A stretch of DNA of 64,000 nucleotides from positions 1-64,000 of the forward strand of contig JPHH03000035.1 in assembly GCA_000750105.3 (NCBI GenBank), in the 5' to 3' direction. This document shows positions 23,125-33,211 of the stretch, piece by piece (the stretch's first letter is position 1; every line of letters starts with the position of its first letter). The stretch is from Tolypocladium sp. Sup5 PDA-1. Lineage: Eukaryota > Ascomycota > Sordariomycetes > Hypocreales > Ophiocordycipitaceae. Below the pieces are notes generated by a model that saw only the letters and a list, made by a program, of their open reading frames with translations, searched no databases and was not told the DNA's origin. The position numbers were made by a program, and so were the translations under genes.

Positions 23125-26100
23125 TTACTCCCAGCTCGCCGCGCCAATGTCCTTGAGATCCTCGGGGATCTGCCACCCGTGGGCCATAGCGGCGCGCATG
23201 TACGCCGCCGTAGCTTCGCCAATGCTGTAGTCGCGGTCGTGATACTTGGGCTCGAGCCGCGCGGGGGGATCCGGTTCGCAGAGGGCCAGACGTACCTGGA
23301 GCAGGACCTTCTCCATGGTGAGGGCGGCGGACCAACCCGAGTTGGTAAGGAGCTCCGAGCAGATGGCGCCGCCGGCGGTGACGTGGCCGCCGCCACCGCG
23401 GGCAAAGGGCAGGAATCGAGGACGGACGACGCGAACAAACGGCGGGGACACGGGGAAGCTGGCTCCAAAACGTACCTCCAGGACGACGCTGGTGTGGCCC
23501 AGACGCGACATGTCTTCGGCGAGGGGCAGTTCGACGTCGAAGCTGTGAAGCTCGACGATCCAGTGGAAAAGGTTGTCGACCTTCTCCACGTCGACATACC
23601 AGCCCAGCTCTCGGGGGGTGGTTGTTGTCTGGATCTTGTGCAGATCCTTGACCTCCCTGCTCAGTGCGTGCAGGGCCGCGGGTGATGACATCGCCCACGA
23701 TGGGGCCGGCAGCTTCGGGAGGGAGCCGTGATCCAGAGTCCCAGGATGGAACTCCGTCACACAACTCACCTCCCCACCCTCTTCCATCTTAGCTCCGCCT
23801 TCAGCGATTGCTGGCTCCTTTTCGGTTGTTTTTTGAACTGCCGAGGCCGGTTCGTCAGCGCCCTCTCTCCGGGGCGAGCTCCGAAGTTGTTTGTGTCCCT
23901 TAAACTCGACTTCTAATTTCTCATCAGAACAGGTCAACAGATCCAAATCGTCCCCGCCGTCAATGCCGCCGTCGTCGTGTCGCTCCTTGGGTACCGCCTC
24001 GGTCTGCTCAAGAGTTCCTATTTTCGTCAATCGACGCATGCCATCGCGTCTACCGGCTGGGACAGCCGCCAAAGGCACCTCAAAAGCCTGTCCGGTCATT
24101 CCCTTTAGGCGTACACTTGGGTCTTGGGCAATGTAACGTCCCGAGCCCTTCGGCTGTCTTCCTGGGAACGGATCATCGTGGGCCCTGTCCGTCGGTTTCA
24201 CTTTCACGTACAAGTATCGGCATTGAATCCACTCGACGCGGTCAACCACATAATGGGGTCGCTTGGAAACAAACAAGTCCGGTTGGTTGACAACTTCGCA
24301 AAGGCCGATGGCTTCCGTCACTCCCAGCTGGGAATTCGGCCAACCAAAGGGCTGCGTGAGGACAAACTCAGCATCGAATACTCGGACAGGGAAGCGGATT
24401 GTCAACTTACCAGCCCAGGCCCGTCAACCTGCGAGTCTTGATTCCCTACGCTATAGGAGCTACTGACCCCCATTTCTGGACTCAGGTATACCCCGTCGCC
24501 GTATACTCGGCCGTGCAGGCGATTTGCAAAGTCGAGACCTGTACGGATGATGCTGTGCCAGTTTCCCAAGGGGCTGCCATGCCAGGCAAACAGAGTCGGG
24601 AATATTTGCCTCACTCCATCGCTATTGACGGCGTACTCCTCAAATTGCTGGGTGAAGCGATGCTCCTTGTCCGGGGCTCCTTGGGCGAATCGGAATTGCA
24701 GGTGTCCGCGGATCGGTTTGTCGCCAAATGCTGTCTCGACGCCCTCCTCGTTGAAGTTGTGCACTTCTGCCGGTTCGCCTTTCGGGGATATTGGTTGATC
24801 TTGAATGATGTGCGATCTGTTGGAGGCCAGAATCCAGTCCATAAGGGCGATTGCGGACCTATTCATCCGATCCCAGGACGACAGTTGTCTTCCCGGGCGT
24901 ATCATCAGGTAGGCTCTCATCTCCAATACCGACGGGATGCCACACATGAGCAGATTGAGCGACATGTCCCTTTGCTGGCTGGAAAGACCTTCTGGGTCAT
25001 GGGTGAATGGACACACCAAGGCCCGGCACCAACCATCCTTTAGCAAAGCGCGAGGTCCCGCCAGCTGCCGTGAGATTTGGTCGGCATCGAGTATCGCCAA
25101 GTATGGAGCTGACAAAATCTCGAACACGCACGTCTGGTGTTCAATATCCGCGATTCGACAGACGTAGTACTGGATACCTTGAACGTTGTCAGTAACATGT
25201 TCCCTGGCGAAACATTCAGGAGACGGTATCATCCTCATCAACCCTTGAATGGGCGTCTGTAAACAGATTGGGTTGGAGGAGAAGGCACCGAGGGGGTGGA
25301 TGAGAAGAGAGCAGAAGAACAAAGGAGAAAATACACACCAATCTCGGTCGATGTGACAAGGAGAATCCAATCACGAGGCTCAAGAATGATTTTATCGACA
25401 CCGGGCTGGATCTGCAACGTGCTGGTAGAAAGGCAGGCGTGAGCCACCATGTTCTTAGCTTTGTCGTCGACGGTGGGCACCTTGAGAGCGAGTCCCGACG
25501 GAAATTCGCGAAGCAAGCCACTCTTGTTGGCTGAGTAGAAGAAGCTTATGAGGAGATCGACGACGTATGGGCTGTTGACGATTTCGTGCTCAAGGCTTGG
25601 GCCGAATCCAAGAGACAGATACTGATACAAGCAGAGGGGCCTTGCACACACGTATGGTTTCAAGGAACCAGGTCCGTCCTCCAGCTTTGCATGACAAGCC
25701 ATGCAGTATTCTGTGCAATGCGCAAATTGCCGAAGTGCGAGCTGCATGGCGACCAACGGAATGCTCATATGCGCCTCGTCATCAAGGGCGTAGTCATGGT
25801 GCAAGGCTGGAGGCGCCTGCGAGCTGGTTACCGGCTCCTCATCATCGCCATATAGTGACGAGATACCGAAATTAGAGTCGGTTCCCAAGGCGGACACGGC
25901 GTTCTGTGCTGTAGTCCACGACACACGACGGCTCCTTCGAAGAGCAAGCAGTTTGTGGAGGCATTGGTTGAGTTGTCGATCAATCGATCTAGACACGTGG
26001 TTGGGCAGAAATGTATCACAGATGCCTTGGTTGCCACTGGCGGATTCGTCTCGTGTGTCCGCGAGGACCTTATCCTCAGAAGCCTGGGAAAATGCCAGGC

Positions 26101-26983
26101 GAGCGGTCAGGAGAGATGGTTTCGCAGCTGCACATTTGCCAAATCGGAACTGGACGTCTTCTTGCTCCATGGGCAGTTCGAGATACCTCGTCAGGGACGG
26201 GTAGCCGGCGGTGAAGCGGATCAGGAGGACAAGGTGCTCGTTTGGCTTCAGATCCCACGCTTCCAGAGCGTCTGCTGGCAGCCCCAGCTGGGAGACTCGG
26301 ACGGAAAGAGAGGTGACTTTGGGAGCCTTCCCTCGCTCTGCTGGAAGAAGCCCCACCGAAATTCCAGCTGATTGGGCTTTCACCAAGGCTTTCTTCAGGG
26401 CTACGATGTCGCGGTCCATGAAAACCGTGGGTAACCGGGTCATCGCCGCTGGATACGCTGCGCCGGACCCTGCGTCGCCGCACATCTCTGAGTCAGAAAA
26501 TGGATCATCAGCGAAGTCGAGCTCGTCTGAACCGTCAGATTCGTCGTCTGACAGAACGGCCGGGTCCCAGAGCGCATCATCAACAGCAGCAGACAGTCTC
26601 GCGCTGAGCCTGTCAGAGATGCATTTGAGAACGTCGCTGACAGTGCTGTCGCTGGGGATGTGCTGCGACAGCGCATCGAGGAGCGGGGCAATGTTGGCTA
26701 CTCCAGAGTTCTCCGTGGAGGTAAATACCATGAAGCTTGCACCTTTCAGGTATGAAGACACATCTGGCGTGTGGTCAGCTTGACGTCGTGAAGCATGAAG
26801 GGGCAGCGGTATTGCAGACTCACCTTGAATCACAACCTCTACCTCGATAGGCCCCTTCAGGTCTTGATGGGAGAAAGTGAAGGCGATGCCGTTATCCAAC
26901 TCGCCTCTGCGGACGTTGGAGAGGTTATTAAAGAGAGCGGCCTTGGCCACGGCCAGGTCCTGGAAAAACTTCTTAGAACTCAT
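23125..26983 (-). CDS. PARP catalytic domain fused to UBE2Q-like E2, about 1219 aa
   Basis: Four exons (26824-26983, about 25337-26763, about 24411-25256, 23125-24351) give about 1219 residues. A Cys-rich motif with CMACH and CARPLC (407-431) and the LSLGFGPSLEHEI block precede the ART fold. In the PARP domain, FAWHGSPLGNWHSII holds the NAD-binding His (about 755) and YGDGVYLSP the Tyr (about 786). The pattern is nearest PARP6/8, which are mono-ADP-ribosyltransferases; the third triad position appears to be His in KRPHYVVD rather than Glu. The C-terminal E2 domain (about 1020-1190) has PPFVRVVRPRFLPF and the active-site Cys 1142 in GGAICSELLTNSGW, with the HPN motif replaced as in UBE2Q. Intron 1 (60 nt) leaves the frame open if retained. 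The exon 2/3 junction is the least certain. Such fusions are known in fungi; the substrate is unknown. Confidence 0.85.
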
Positions 26984-28428
26984 CGTGGACGGATTCAAAG
27001 GAAGGGTGCCGCGTCGACGAAATCAGCACGCGTCAGACGAGTTGCCGATGCCGTGCTCGTAGAAAGAACGACAAGGAAAGCCAGCGCCTGGTGGCGCTGA
27101 TGACCTGCTTAAGACGGGGGGTCTGGCCATGCAAGTAGGACGAGTGCGAGTTAGGTCAAAGGGATGCAGCGTGAGGCGTCGTGTGGTGGTGGTGAGAAAA
27201 ATAGGAGCGAGCGTGACGGAAAAGCGTGGGCTGGGAGTAAATATTGTGTTTGTGTTGCAACTGGTGCGAGGACGAGGTCGCCAGCTGGCAACGAGCTTGG
27301 GGGCGAACAGCCGTTCTAAGGCCGCCGGTCTCTACCTAGGTAGGATCAGCCGGCCCCTATCTAGGGTCAGTCGGATCAGTCACACATCCACTGGTGCATC
27401 TACTGAGCCGCGGACAGCTGCAGATGTCAAGTTGAAGTAAGCTTGGGGCAAAGATAAATGGCGTAGTTGGGCAAAAGTATATCTCAAGGGCTTGCAGCTG
27501 TCAAGGCGCCCTGTACCTTGACTATCCTGAAGGAAGCGATGCCCCTGAGCAGTAGGTAGTTACCCAGGTAGCTTTCCTGTCGATTGTTAACCTACTTGTA
27601 TCGCTCAGACCGTATCGTAAGCTTCCATCAAAGAGACGGGCATGGTGTGGGCGAGCCGTAGCCCCTCGAGCTCGAGCCCTCAGTCTCGATGCGATGCTGG
27701 GCGTCATGAGTAGTCAGGCGGTCACGCTAGGGGCACAGGAACGTGGGATGGCTCGAACGTATTATTATAGCTTGGACAGATTGCGCTTCGGGAGTGTCGT
27801 AGAGCAACGTAGGTAGGATATGCTCGATCATTCGCGCGTCTCGAGAGTTGAAGGAAGCCCGCCGTGGACCACGCCTATCCCCAACTCGTAGCGCCATGCC
27901 CCAAGGGCGGCAGGTTTCCCCGTCTATTGTGCTCGGCGCAGTCCTGCAAGAGAGGAGAGTGTTGACGAAGCGGGCAGTGGTCGACGACGATGGAAGGTTG
28001 ATGTCGTCTAGGCTCCTATATCCGAGCCCTAGCGCAGTTGTGGCCTGTTGCAGTGGAGCCTGGAGCCTCGGCCCCACACCTCCACCTGACAGCCCCGGAT
28101 TAGGTAATGCTTCGCGGCCCCTGACCCTGCCATCGTCTCCAGCTTCCAACGTCCATCCCTCGTCGCTGAACTGACCTCGTCGATGCGCTGGACCTCCTTT
28201 TGGGCCAGGCCTCGTCTCTCGTCTTCTTTTGGTTTTCTTCGTACCCTTTTTCAGCCCTCTGGACGATGAATCAGCGGAGCCTCTCCCGGGCGCTCTGTTG
28301 TTTCCTCGCCGTTTGCTCCTGAGCGCGTAGCTCCCACGCATCGGCCGAATCGACGTCGATAGCGAATTCATCTACGAATATCCGTACATCAACTTCAATA
28401 GCCCATTGCTCTGTTCGGCACCGCCAAA
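26984..28428. other. Divergent promoter region, PARP-E2 / membrane protein
   Basis: Two divergent genes flank this 1.4 kb. It contains CCTAGGTAGG-like and CTATCTAGGG elements at about 27335-27365, and ACCCAGGTAGC near 27563. Open frames here have no recognisable domain. The last 250 bp before 28429 are pyrimidine-rich, as expected for a leader. Confidence 0.5.
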
Positions 28429-30303
28429 ATGCCCAAGCAGCACACCCTCTTTGGGAGACCAATCCCTCGATTCACCACTCGACGGCTGACGCTGCTCCTT
28501 GCCTGCCTCTCGCTCCTCGCCGTCGCCCTTATCACCACTCTGACCTCGGCCGTTCCCTCGTCTCCGAGCCTCTCCGCATACGACAGAAAGATCTCTGTCC
28601 CCCGCATCGGCGACTCCCTGTCCAAGAGCGTCCTCAATCCGTTCCGCCAGCCGTCCCACCCGCCGCCGCGCCAGAGCAACGACGAATACGCCGGCTCTTC
28701 GTGGTGGGCGGATTGGAAATGGCTCTCGGTGCCATTCTCTAGCTCCGTCACCCTGGACAAGGACCGAGCGTTGCTTCCCCCGCTCAGGAAGCGCCAGCCC
28801 ATCTACTGCTACTACGATGCCACCGTCAAGAAGACGCGTGATGAAAAGGACGCCGAAAGCGAGCTGCTGCTAACATGGCGACGCGCCTGGTGGGCTCAGG
28901 GCTTCCAGCCCGTCATTTTGAGCACCGCAGAGGCCATGAAAAACCCCACCTATGACAAGCTGCAGCGACTAGACGTGGATGCAGGGGTCAAGGGGGACCT
29001 CATGAGGTGGCTGGCCTGGGAGACGATGGGCGGAGGCGTCCTCGCCCATTATACTTTGCTTCCGACGGTCCCAAAGGAGGATGCATTGCTGACCTATCTT
29101 CGCCGTGGCGAGTATCCGCATCTGACGCGGTGGAAGAACCTTGACGATGCCCTGTTTGTTGGGCTGAAGGATGACATCAGTGCGGCGATGCAGGCAATCA
29201 CCGAGCCCTCCCAGCTGAAGCTGATCAAGAGTGGAATGTCGGGCGTGCCGGACGGCATCTTCAAGATCGACAGCGCATCAACCCCACTGGCATCGTACAG
29301 CCCAGGCGTCCTCGAGAAAAAGTACGCCAAAGTCGCTGATCGTTTCAAAAAGGGCCGCGCCGATGGCCTCCGCAGCCTAAACAAACTCATCAACACTCAT
29401 CTGCACGTCGCCTGGCAGAACCGCTTCCCTGACGGCATTGAAGTGCTCAAGCCTTATCCGGAGCACACGACGACGATGATCAGCGGCGCCTTGAAGCTCG
29501 CCAGGGAGCTTGCCCTTTGCCCCGACAGCCCCATGCCATCCACTTGTCCGCCAAACCTGCCCAAGTGCACGCCCTGTGTGGCCAGGTCCCCGACGCGCGT
29601 TGCCACTCCAGCACGGTACCACAACTCGAGTCGCACCTTCAGCATTGGCACGGTACCGCATCCCTGGACGCTAGCCGTGGTGGACAACATGCGAGAGTCG
29701 CTAAATCTCTCCTGGATCCGGCGCGAGTCTCGACGTGACCCTTGGCTCACCACTGTCACCCGAGACCTCCTTGGGACGGGCGTTTCTGGCAATCGACGGG
29801 TCATGTCCCTCAAGGAAGCCGTAGCTGGCGAGCACGCGACAGCACACTCCCTCTGGCTCGTCGCTGAGAAGGAGATGCCCACGGACATGGGCTGGTACTT
29901 TGGCTTCGCAATCCCCAAGCAGGGCCTCGACGACGGCAAGTCGGAGAGCCCCGTGCCTGCGGACCGGCTTCCAAAAAAGAACGACAAGGCGCCTGATCGC
30001 TCTAACGGGCCGGTAGCCTCGGAGGAAGATGTCGCCAAAGAGCCACCTCTGCTGGAGCGTGCAAGGGATGTGGTCGCGCAGACCAGGTCGACCGACGAGA
30101 CGAAGCTGCGCGCCTCGCTGGAGGCGTGGAGCATGGCCGATACCGAGGCGTGGAAATTTGTGCGGGCGTTTCAATCTCGCCGTGCCATGGAGCGGGCCGA
30201 GTGGGAGAAGGACGAAGCCAAGTACAGCAGTGGCTCGGGAACCGAAAAGGGCCGCAACGCGTGGAACCGGTGGCGGGATCGCAAGGAGGATGAGACGCCA
30301 TAA
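28429..30303 (+). CDS. Type II membrane protein resembling a Golgi glycosyltransferase, 624 aa
   Basis: A single exon encodes 624 residues. A basic N-terminus is followed by one hydrophobic helix at residues about 19-41 (RLTLLLACLSLLAVALITTL), giving a signal-anchor topology with the bulk in the lumen. The segment AGVKGDLMRWLAWETMGGGV (about 184-203) resembles the K-x-D-x-x-R ... GG block of GT32/DXD-type sugar transferases. The DxD that should follow the glycine pair is absent (VLAHYTLLP). A CPPNLPKCTPC motif near residue 368 could form a disulphide. The C-terminal 130 residues are charged and probably disordered. The gene is probably conserved in filamentous fungi, but I do not recognise a named member. 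Catalytic activity cannot be assumed. The start is the first ATG and gives an ideal signal anchor. Confidence 0.75.
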   Translation: MPKQHTLFGRPIPRFTTRRLTLLLACLSLLAVALITTLTSAVPSSPSLSAYDRKISVPRIGDSLSKSVLNPFRQPSHPPPRQSNDEYAGSSWWADWKWLSVPFSSSVTLDKDRALLPPLRKRQPIYCYYDATVKKTRDEKDAESELLLTWRRAWWAQGFQPVILSTAEAMKNPTYDKLQRLDVDAGVKGDLMRWLAWETMGGGVLAHYTLLPTVPKEDALLTYLRRGEYPHLTRWKNLDDALFVGLKDDISAAMQAITEPSQLKLIKSGMSGVPDGIFKIDSASTPLASYSPGVLEKKYAKVADRFKKGRADGLRSLNKLINTHLHVAWQNRFPDGIEVLKPYPEHTTTMISGALKLARELALCPDSPMPSTCPPNLPKCTPCVARSPTRVATPARYHNSSRTFSIGTVPHPWTLAVVDNMRESLNLSWIRRESRRDPWLTTVTRDLLGTGVSGNRRVMSLKEAVAGEHATAHSLWLVAEKEMPTDMGWYFGFAIPKQGLDDGKSESPVPADRLPKKNDKAPDRSNGPVASEEDVAKEPPLLERARDVVAQTRSTDETKLRASLEAWSMADTEAWKFVRAFQSRRAMERAEWEKDEAKYSSGSGTEKGRNAWNRWRDRKEDETP

Positions 30304-30679
30304 GGCGGGCGACGATGATGACATGCACACTTTTCACGACCGTATAGGGGGCGTTGTTGGCACTTGGATGATTTCATGGGAGGGTTCTGCATCTTGAAGG
30401 CGTTTGGAACACAAACTACTGTCGGGGATGCGATTGTCTGGGTGTTGGGTGTTGCAGCGCTGTTGTTATGTTTATTGAAGTTGGTAACGACTGTGGAATT
30501 TATCAGGCACTTTTTCGCCCTTTGGTCCTCCGTTTCGTTAAGCAGTGGTTGGGATTTGAATGAGGTGATGTTGAATCCTCGCCCATAAGAAAGTAAACAT
30601 CTCTCCGTCCACCCGTCCTCCACACAAGAGCAGTTGAAGTCCCTCGCATGGAGACCCCCGTGTCTCCCTCCGTATCCGC
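30304..30679. other. Convergent 3' intergenic region
   Basis: This separates the stops of the membrane protein gene and the SET gene. It is AT-richer than the flanking exons (about 30465-30560), as expected for 3' UTR DNA. Nothing else is seen. Confidence 0.5.
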
Positions 30680-31655
30680 TTAAGCGACGACGGTATCCCC
30701 ACTCATCTCGCCGCTCAGCTCCCTCGAAGTCGGGCCGCGGCGATCCAAGGCTGCGGCCTTTTCCAGGGCGCCGTTGGTCGCGACGCCATCGGCGCGGTGC
30801 GCGCCGTTGACGCGGCCGGACTTGCCCGCGGCGCCCTCGACATAGGTGCGCAGGGCGAGGCGCGCGGCCGCGACGACCTTTTCGGCCTGGGCCAGCGCGT
30901 CGCTCAGGGCTCGGGCGGTCGGGTCGGTTCCGTTGGGGCTCTGCTCGTCGAGGAGGGCGCGGATGTGGCCGTTGAGCCAGATGCCCTCGAGCTGCTTTGG
31001 GGTCATGTTCCTGGCGCCGCCAATGGTGCCGCGGCAGGTGGGCGTGCCGCAGAGGCAGTCGAACGGCTGGGCCATGTCCCATTCTGTGGATGGGTAGAAG
31101 AACTAGGGCACGCACGGTAGAGGTAAGCCAGGGCAAAGACTTCATTGAAGGGTAGATAGGGGTGTGGGTGAGGGGCACCGACTGTCAGTTCATCTCCGGG
31201 CTGGAGACCCTTGGGTCCGACCAGGACGTTCAAGTTGCCCGTGTCAAAGATCTATCAGTGCCATGATGCGTGTTAATGACGGAGCTCTTGCAGGCTACCA
31301 CGCGCTTCTCATCACACATTCGCCCCTTTCACCTCACGCCCCGAAGCGGGCAACATGGGAGGGAAGACGCCTTGCTCGGCCTGGAGGTTGGACTGACGAG
31401 AGAGGGCTCGCAGGAGTGGTTGATGAATAGCAGGTCGCTGTTGAGGTTCAGGTGGCTATTCTTGCCCGTCTGGACGGTCGCGTAGGTGGGCTCCTCGGCG
31501 ACGGTGCAGGGCGGGAAGGCCAGCTTGGCGTAGACGGCAAAGGGCGGCAGGGCGACGCGGGAGAGGCTCTTGGAGGTGAACTCGGCCTCGTTGATGACGA
31601 CCTCTTGGACGTCCGGGTGCGAGGGCTGCTGCCAGTGGGGGGTGAGGGGGGCCAT
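30680..31655 (-). CDS. Small SET-domain protein with post-SET motif, 249 aa
   Basis: Three exons (31398-31655, 31183-31251, 30680-31102; introns 146 and 80 nt) give 249 residues. The SET core is short: INHSCEPS (about 78-85) holds the Asn-His-Ser-Cys motif, then FDTGNLNVL, LQPGDELT and FFYPSTEWDM with the catalytic-type Tyr, then CLCGTPTCRG as a post-SET Cys cluster. There is no pre-SET or other chromatin-reader domain. The remaining C-terminus is helical, then Ala/Gly-rich. Such compact proteins are common in filamentous fungi; whether they methylate histones or other proteins is not known from sequence. An in-frame upstream codon could extend the N-terminus; I chose the ATG at 31655. Exon joins are supported because they rebuild the NHSC-to-post-SET order without gaps. 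Confidence 0.83.
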
Positions 31656-32650
31656 GACGGGCAATTCGATTCGACTGCAATTGGCAGGGCCGGATGAGGC
31701 GGAGCGGCAGGCAATGGCAGGAGTTGGTCGAGCTGAGGGTGCGGTTTCAGGTCGAGGACGGGAGGTATGCATGCGTAAGGCAGAGTTGATGCTTCTTTTA
31801 TTAGCGACCGTGGCGGGAGAGCAAAGGATACAGGATCAGGATCAGAAAGGTCATCCAATGGCTGAGTCGATTTTATTCCCTCCCTCTCCCCATCCGCCGC
31901 TCTCGTCGAGCCACACTCGTCCCGGCCTGCCGATTGCCGAGGACCAAAGTCAGATCCGGGGCCCGCATGGCCTGTTGCAGACAAAGGCCCGTTTTCCGCG
32001 AGGCCATTGAACCGACCTCCACCCCCATTTGGCCTGTGATTGCTGGTGGCAGCGGGCGGACGGCGGGGTCGAGGCGCGTCATGCGCGGGGTTGACAGGCG
32101 TTACGTAGGTGGTGCTTTGCAGCAGACCTGCAATTGCCCTATCAGACGATGGCCATAGAGGAGCATTTATCCCGAGGTTGTCGAGGGAATTATTTCACCC
32201 CTGATCACCCCTGACGATGAGATTGGGAGTAATCAAACAAGGTGCAAGGAAGTGCTGCACCAACTGTCGCATTTTGCAGCTGAAAATATAACACCACACT
32301 TCCTTGCTTGTAAGCTGTGCGAAGTACTGTACGGAGTAGGTAACTTGGGGCATATCAAAGCCAGGAAGACAACACAACGCCCAGCTAAAAATAAAACAAA
32401 CCTCCCAGAACGTGAAAGCAGACGACTCCTACGAGTACGCCCTCGAATTGATCTGGCGGTGTGTCTGCTGGGTGTCATCCGGTGGCCCGGGGGTACAGGG
32501 TAGCCAGCGCACGGCACGGTGCGTCCAACCCATCCATACCTTGCCTCGACTCCTGCGGTGCAACCGATTCTGCAGCGCCGAGACGAGCCGCGGCAGGCCA
32601 CAACATCCATCCCAAGCGCTCGGTACCACATGTTTCAGTGAGAGTACATA

Positions 32651-32697
32651 CAGGGATAGGCATCCTACAGGGCTAGGCATCCTACAGGGCTAGGTAC
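32651..32697. repeat. 17-bp tandem repeat, about 2.8 copies
   Basis: The unit ACAGGGCTAGGCATCCT occurs at 32651-32667 (one mismatch), 32668-32684 and, truncated, 32685-32697. The array runs into a CTAGGTACC/TACTCCGTGGAGTCC cluster. Confidence 0.85.
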
Positions 32698-33182
32698 CTT
32701 ACTCCGTGGAGTCCGTACTCGTACCTGCAGGCTCTCTGCCCGGTCTCTCCCTGGACGGACAAGGAAGGTCCCTCGCATGGGAGCCTCCAAGCAGCCCTAG
32801 TGTCTCCGGCCACAGCTACGGGCACAGTACACGCCAGAACCTCATGACAGTGCCTTCCTCCATCACGAGCCATCCTCGACGACGGCACTACGAGTCCACA
32901 CCTTTGGTAAGTTAAGGTAGGTATGGTTGTGGGCATACCTTAGGGTTGGTGTAACGCCAGCGATGCGGGCCGGTGTCCTAGCTTCCGTGGCCACAGTGAC
33001 AGCCCCCCACGTGCTCAACAGCCGAAAGCGGACACAGAGCGAGTCAGTAGAAACAAAAGCGTTTCGTTGATATGATGGAAAATGATACAACATCCGGGGG
33101 CCCTCTCTGCGTGGAGGCTCCCCAGCCAAGACCCGCGCGTTCGACCCCTAGTACGCGTGGATAAATCATCGCGGTGGAGAGG

Positions 33183-33211
33183 GTCTCAACTCTCAACTCT
33201 CGACTCTCAAC
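33183..33211. repeat. Short TCTCAAC repeat
   Basis: Four imperfect copies of a 7-8-bp unit (TCTCAAC / TCTCGAC) lie in the gene-free interval. This is a simple repeat with no visible function. Confidence 0.7.

Noticed and set aside
30545..30575. TTCAAATCCC on the minus strand resembling a tRNA T-loop
   Set aside because: Flanking bases do not form the five-base T stem and no A box is visible upstream.
31252..31397. Possible C/D snoRNA in the 146-nt intron of the SET gene
   Set aside because: A GTGATGA box and a CTGA are present on the minus strand, but the CTGA abuts the splice acceptor, so no terminal stem is possible, and I found no rRNA complementarity.
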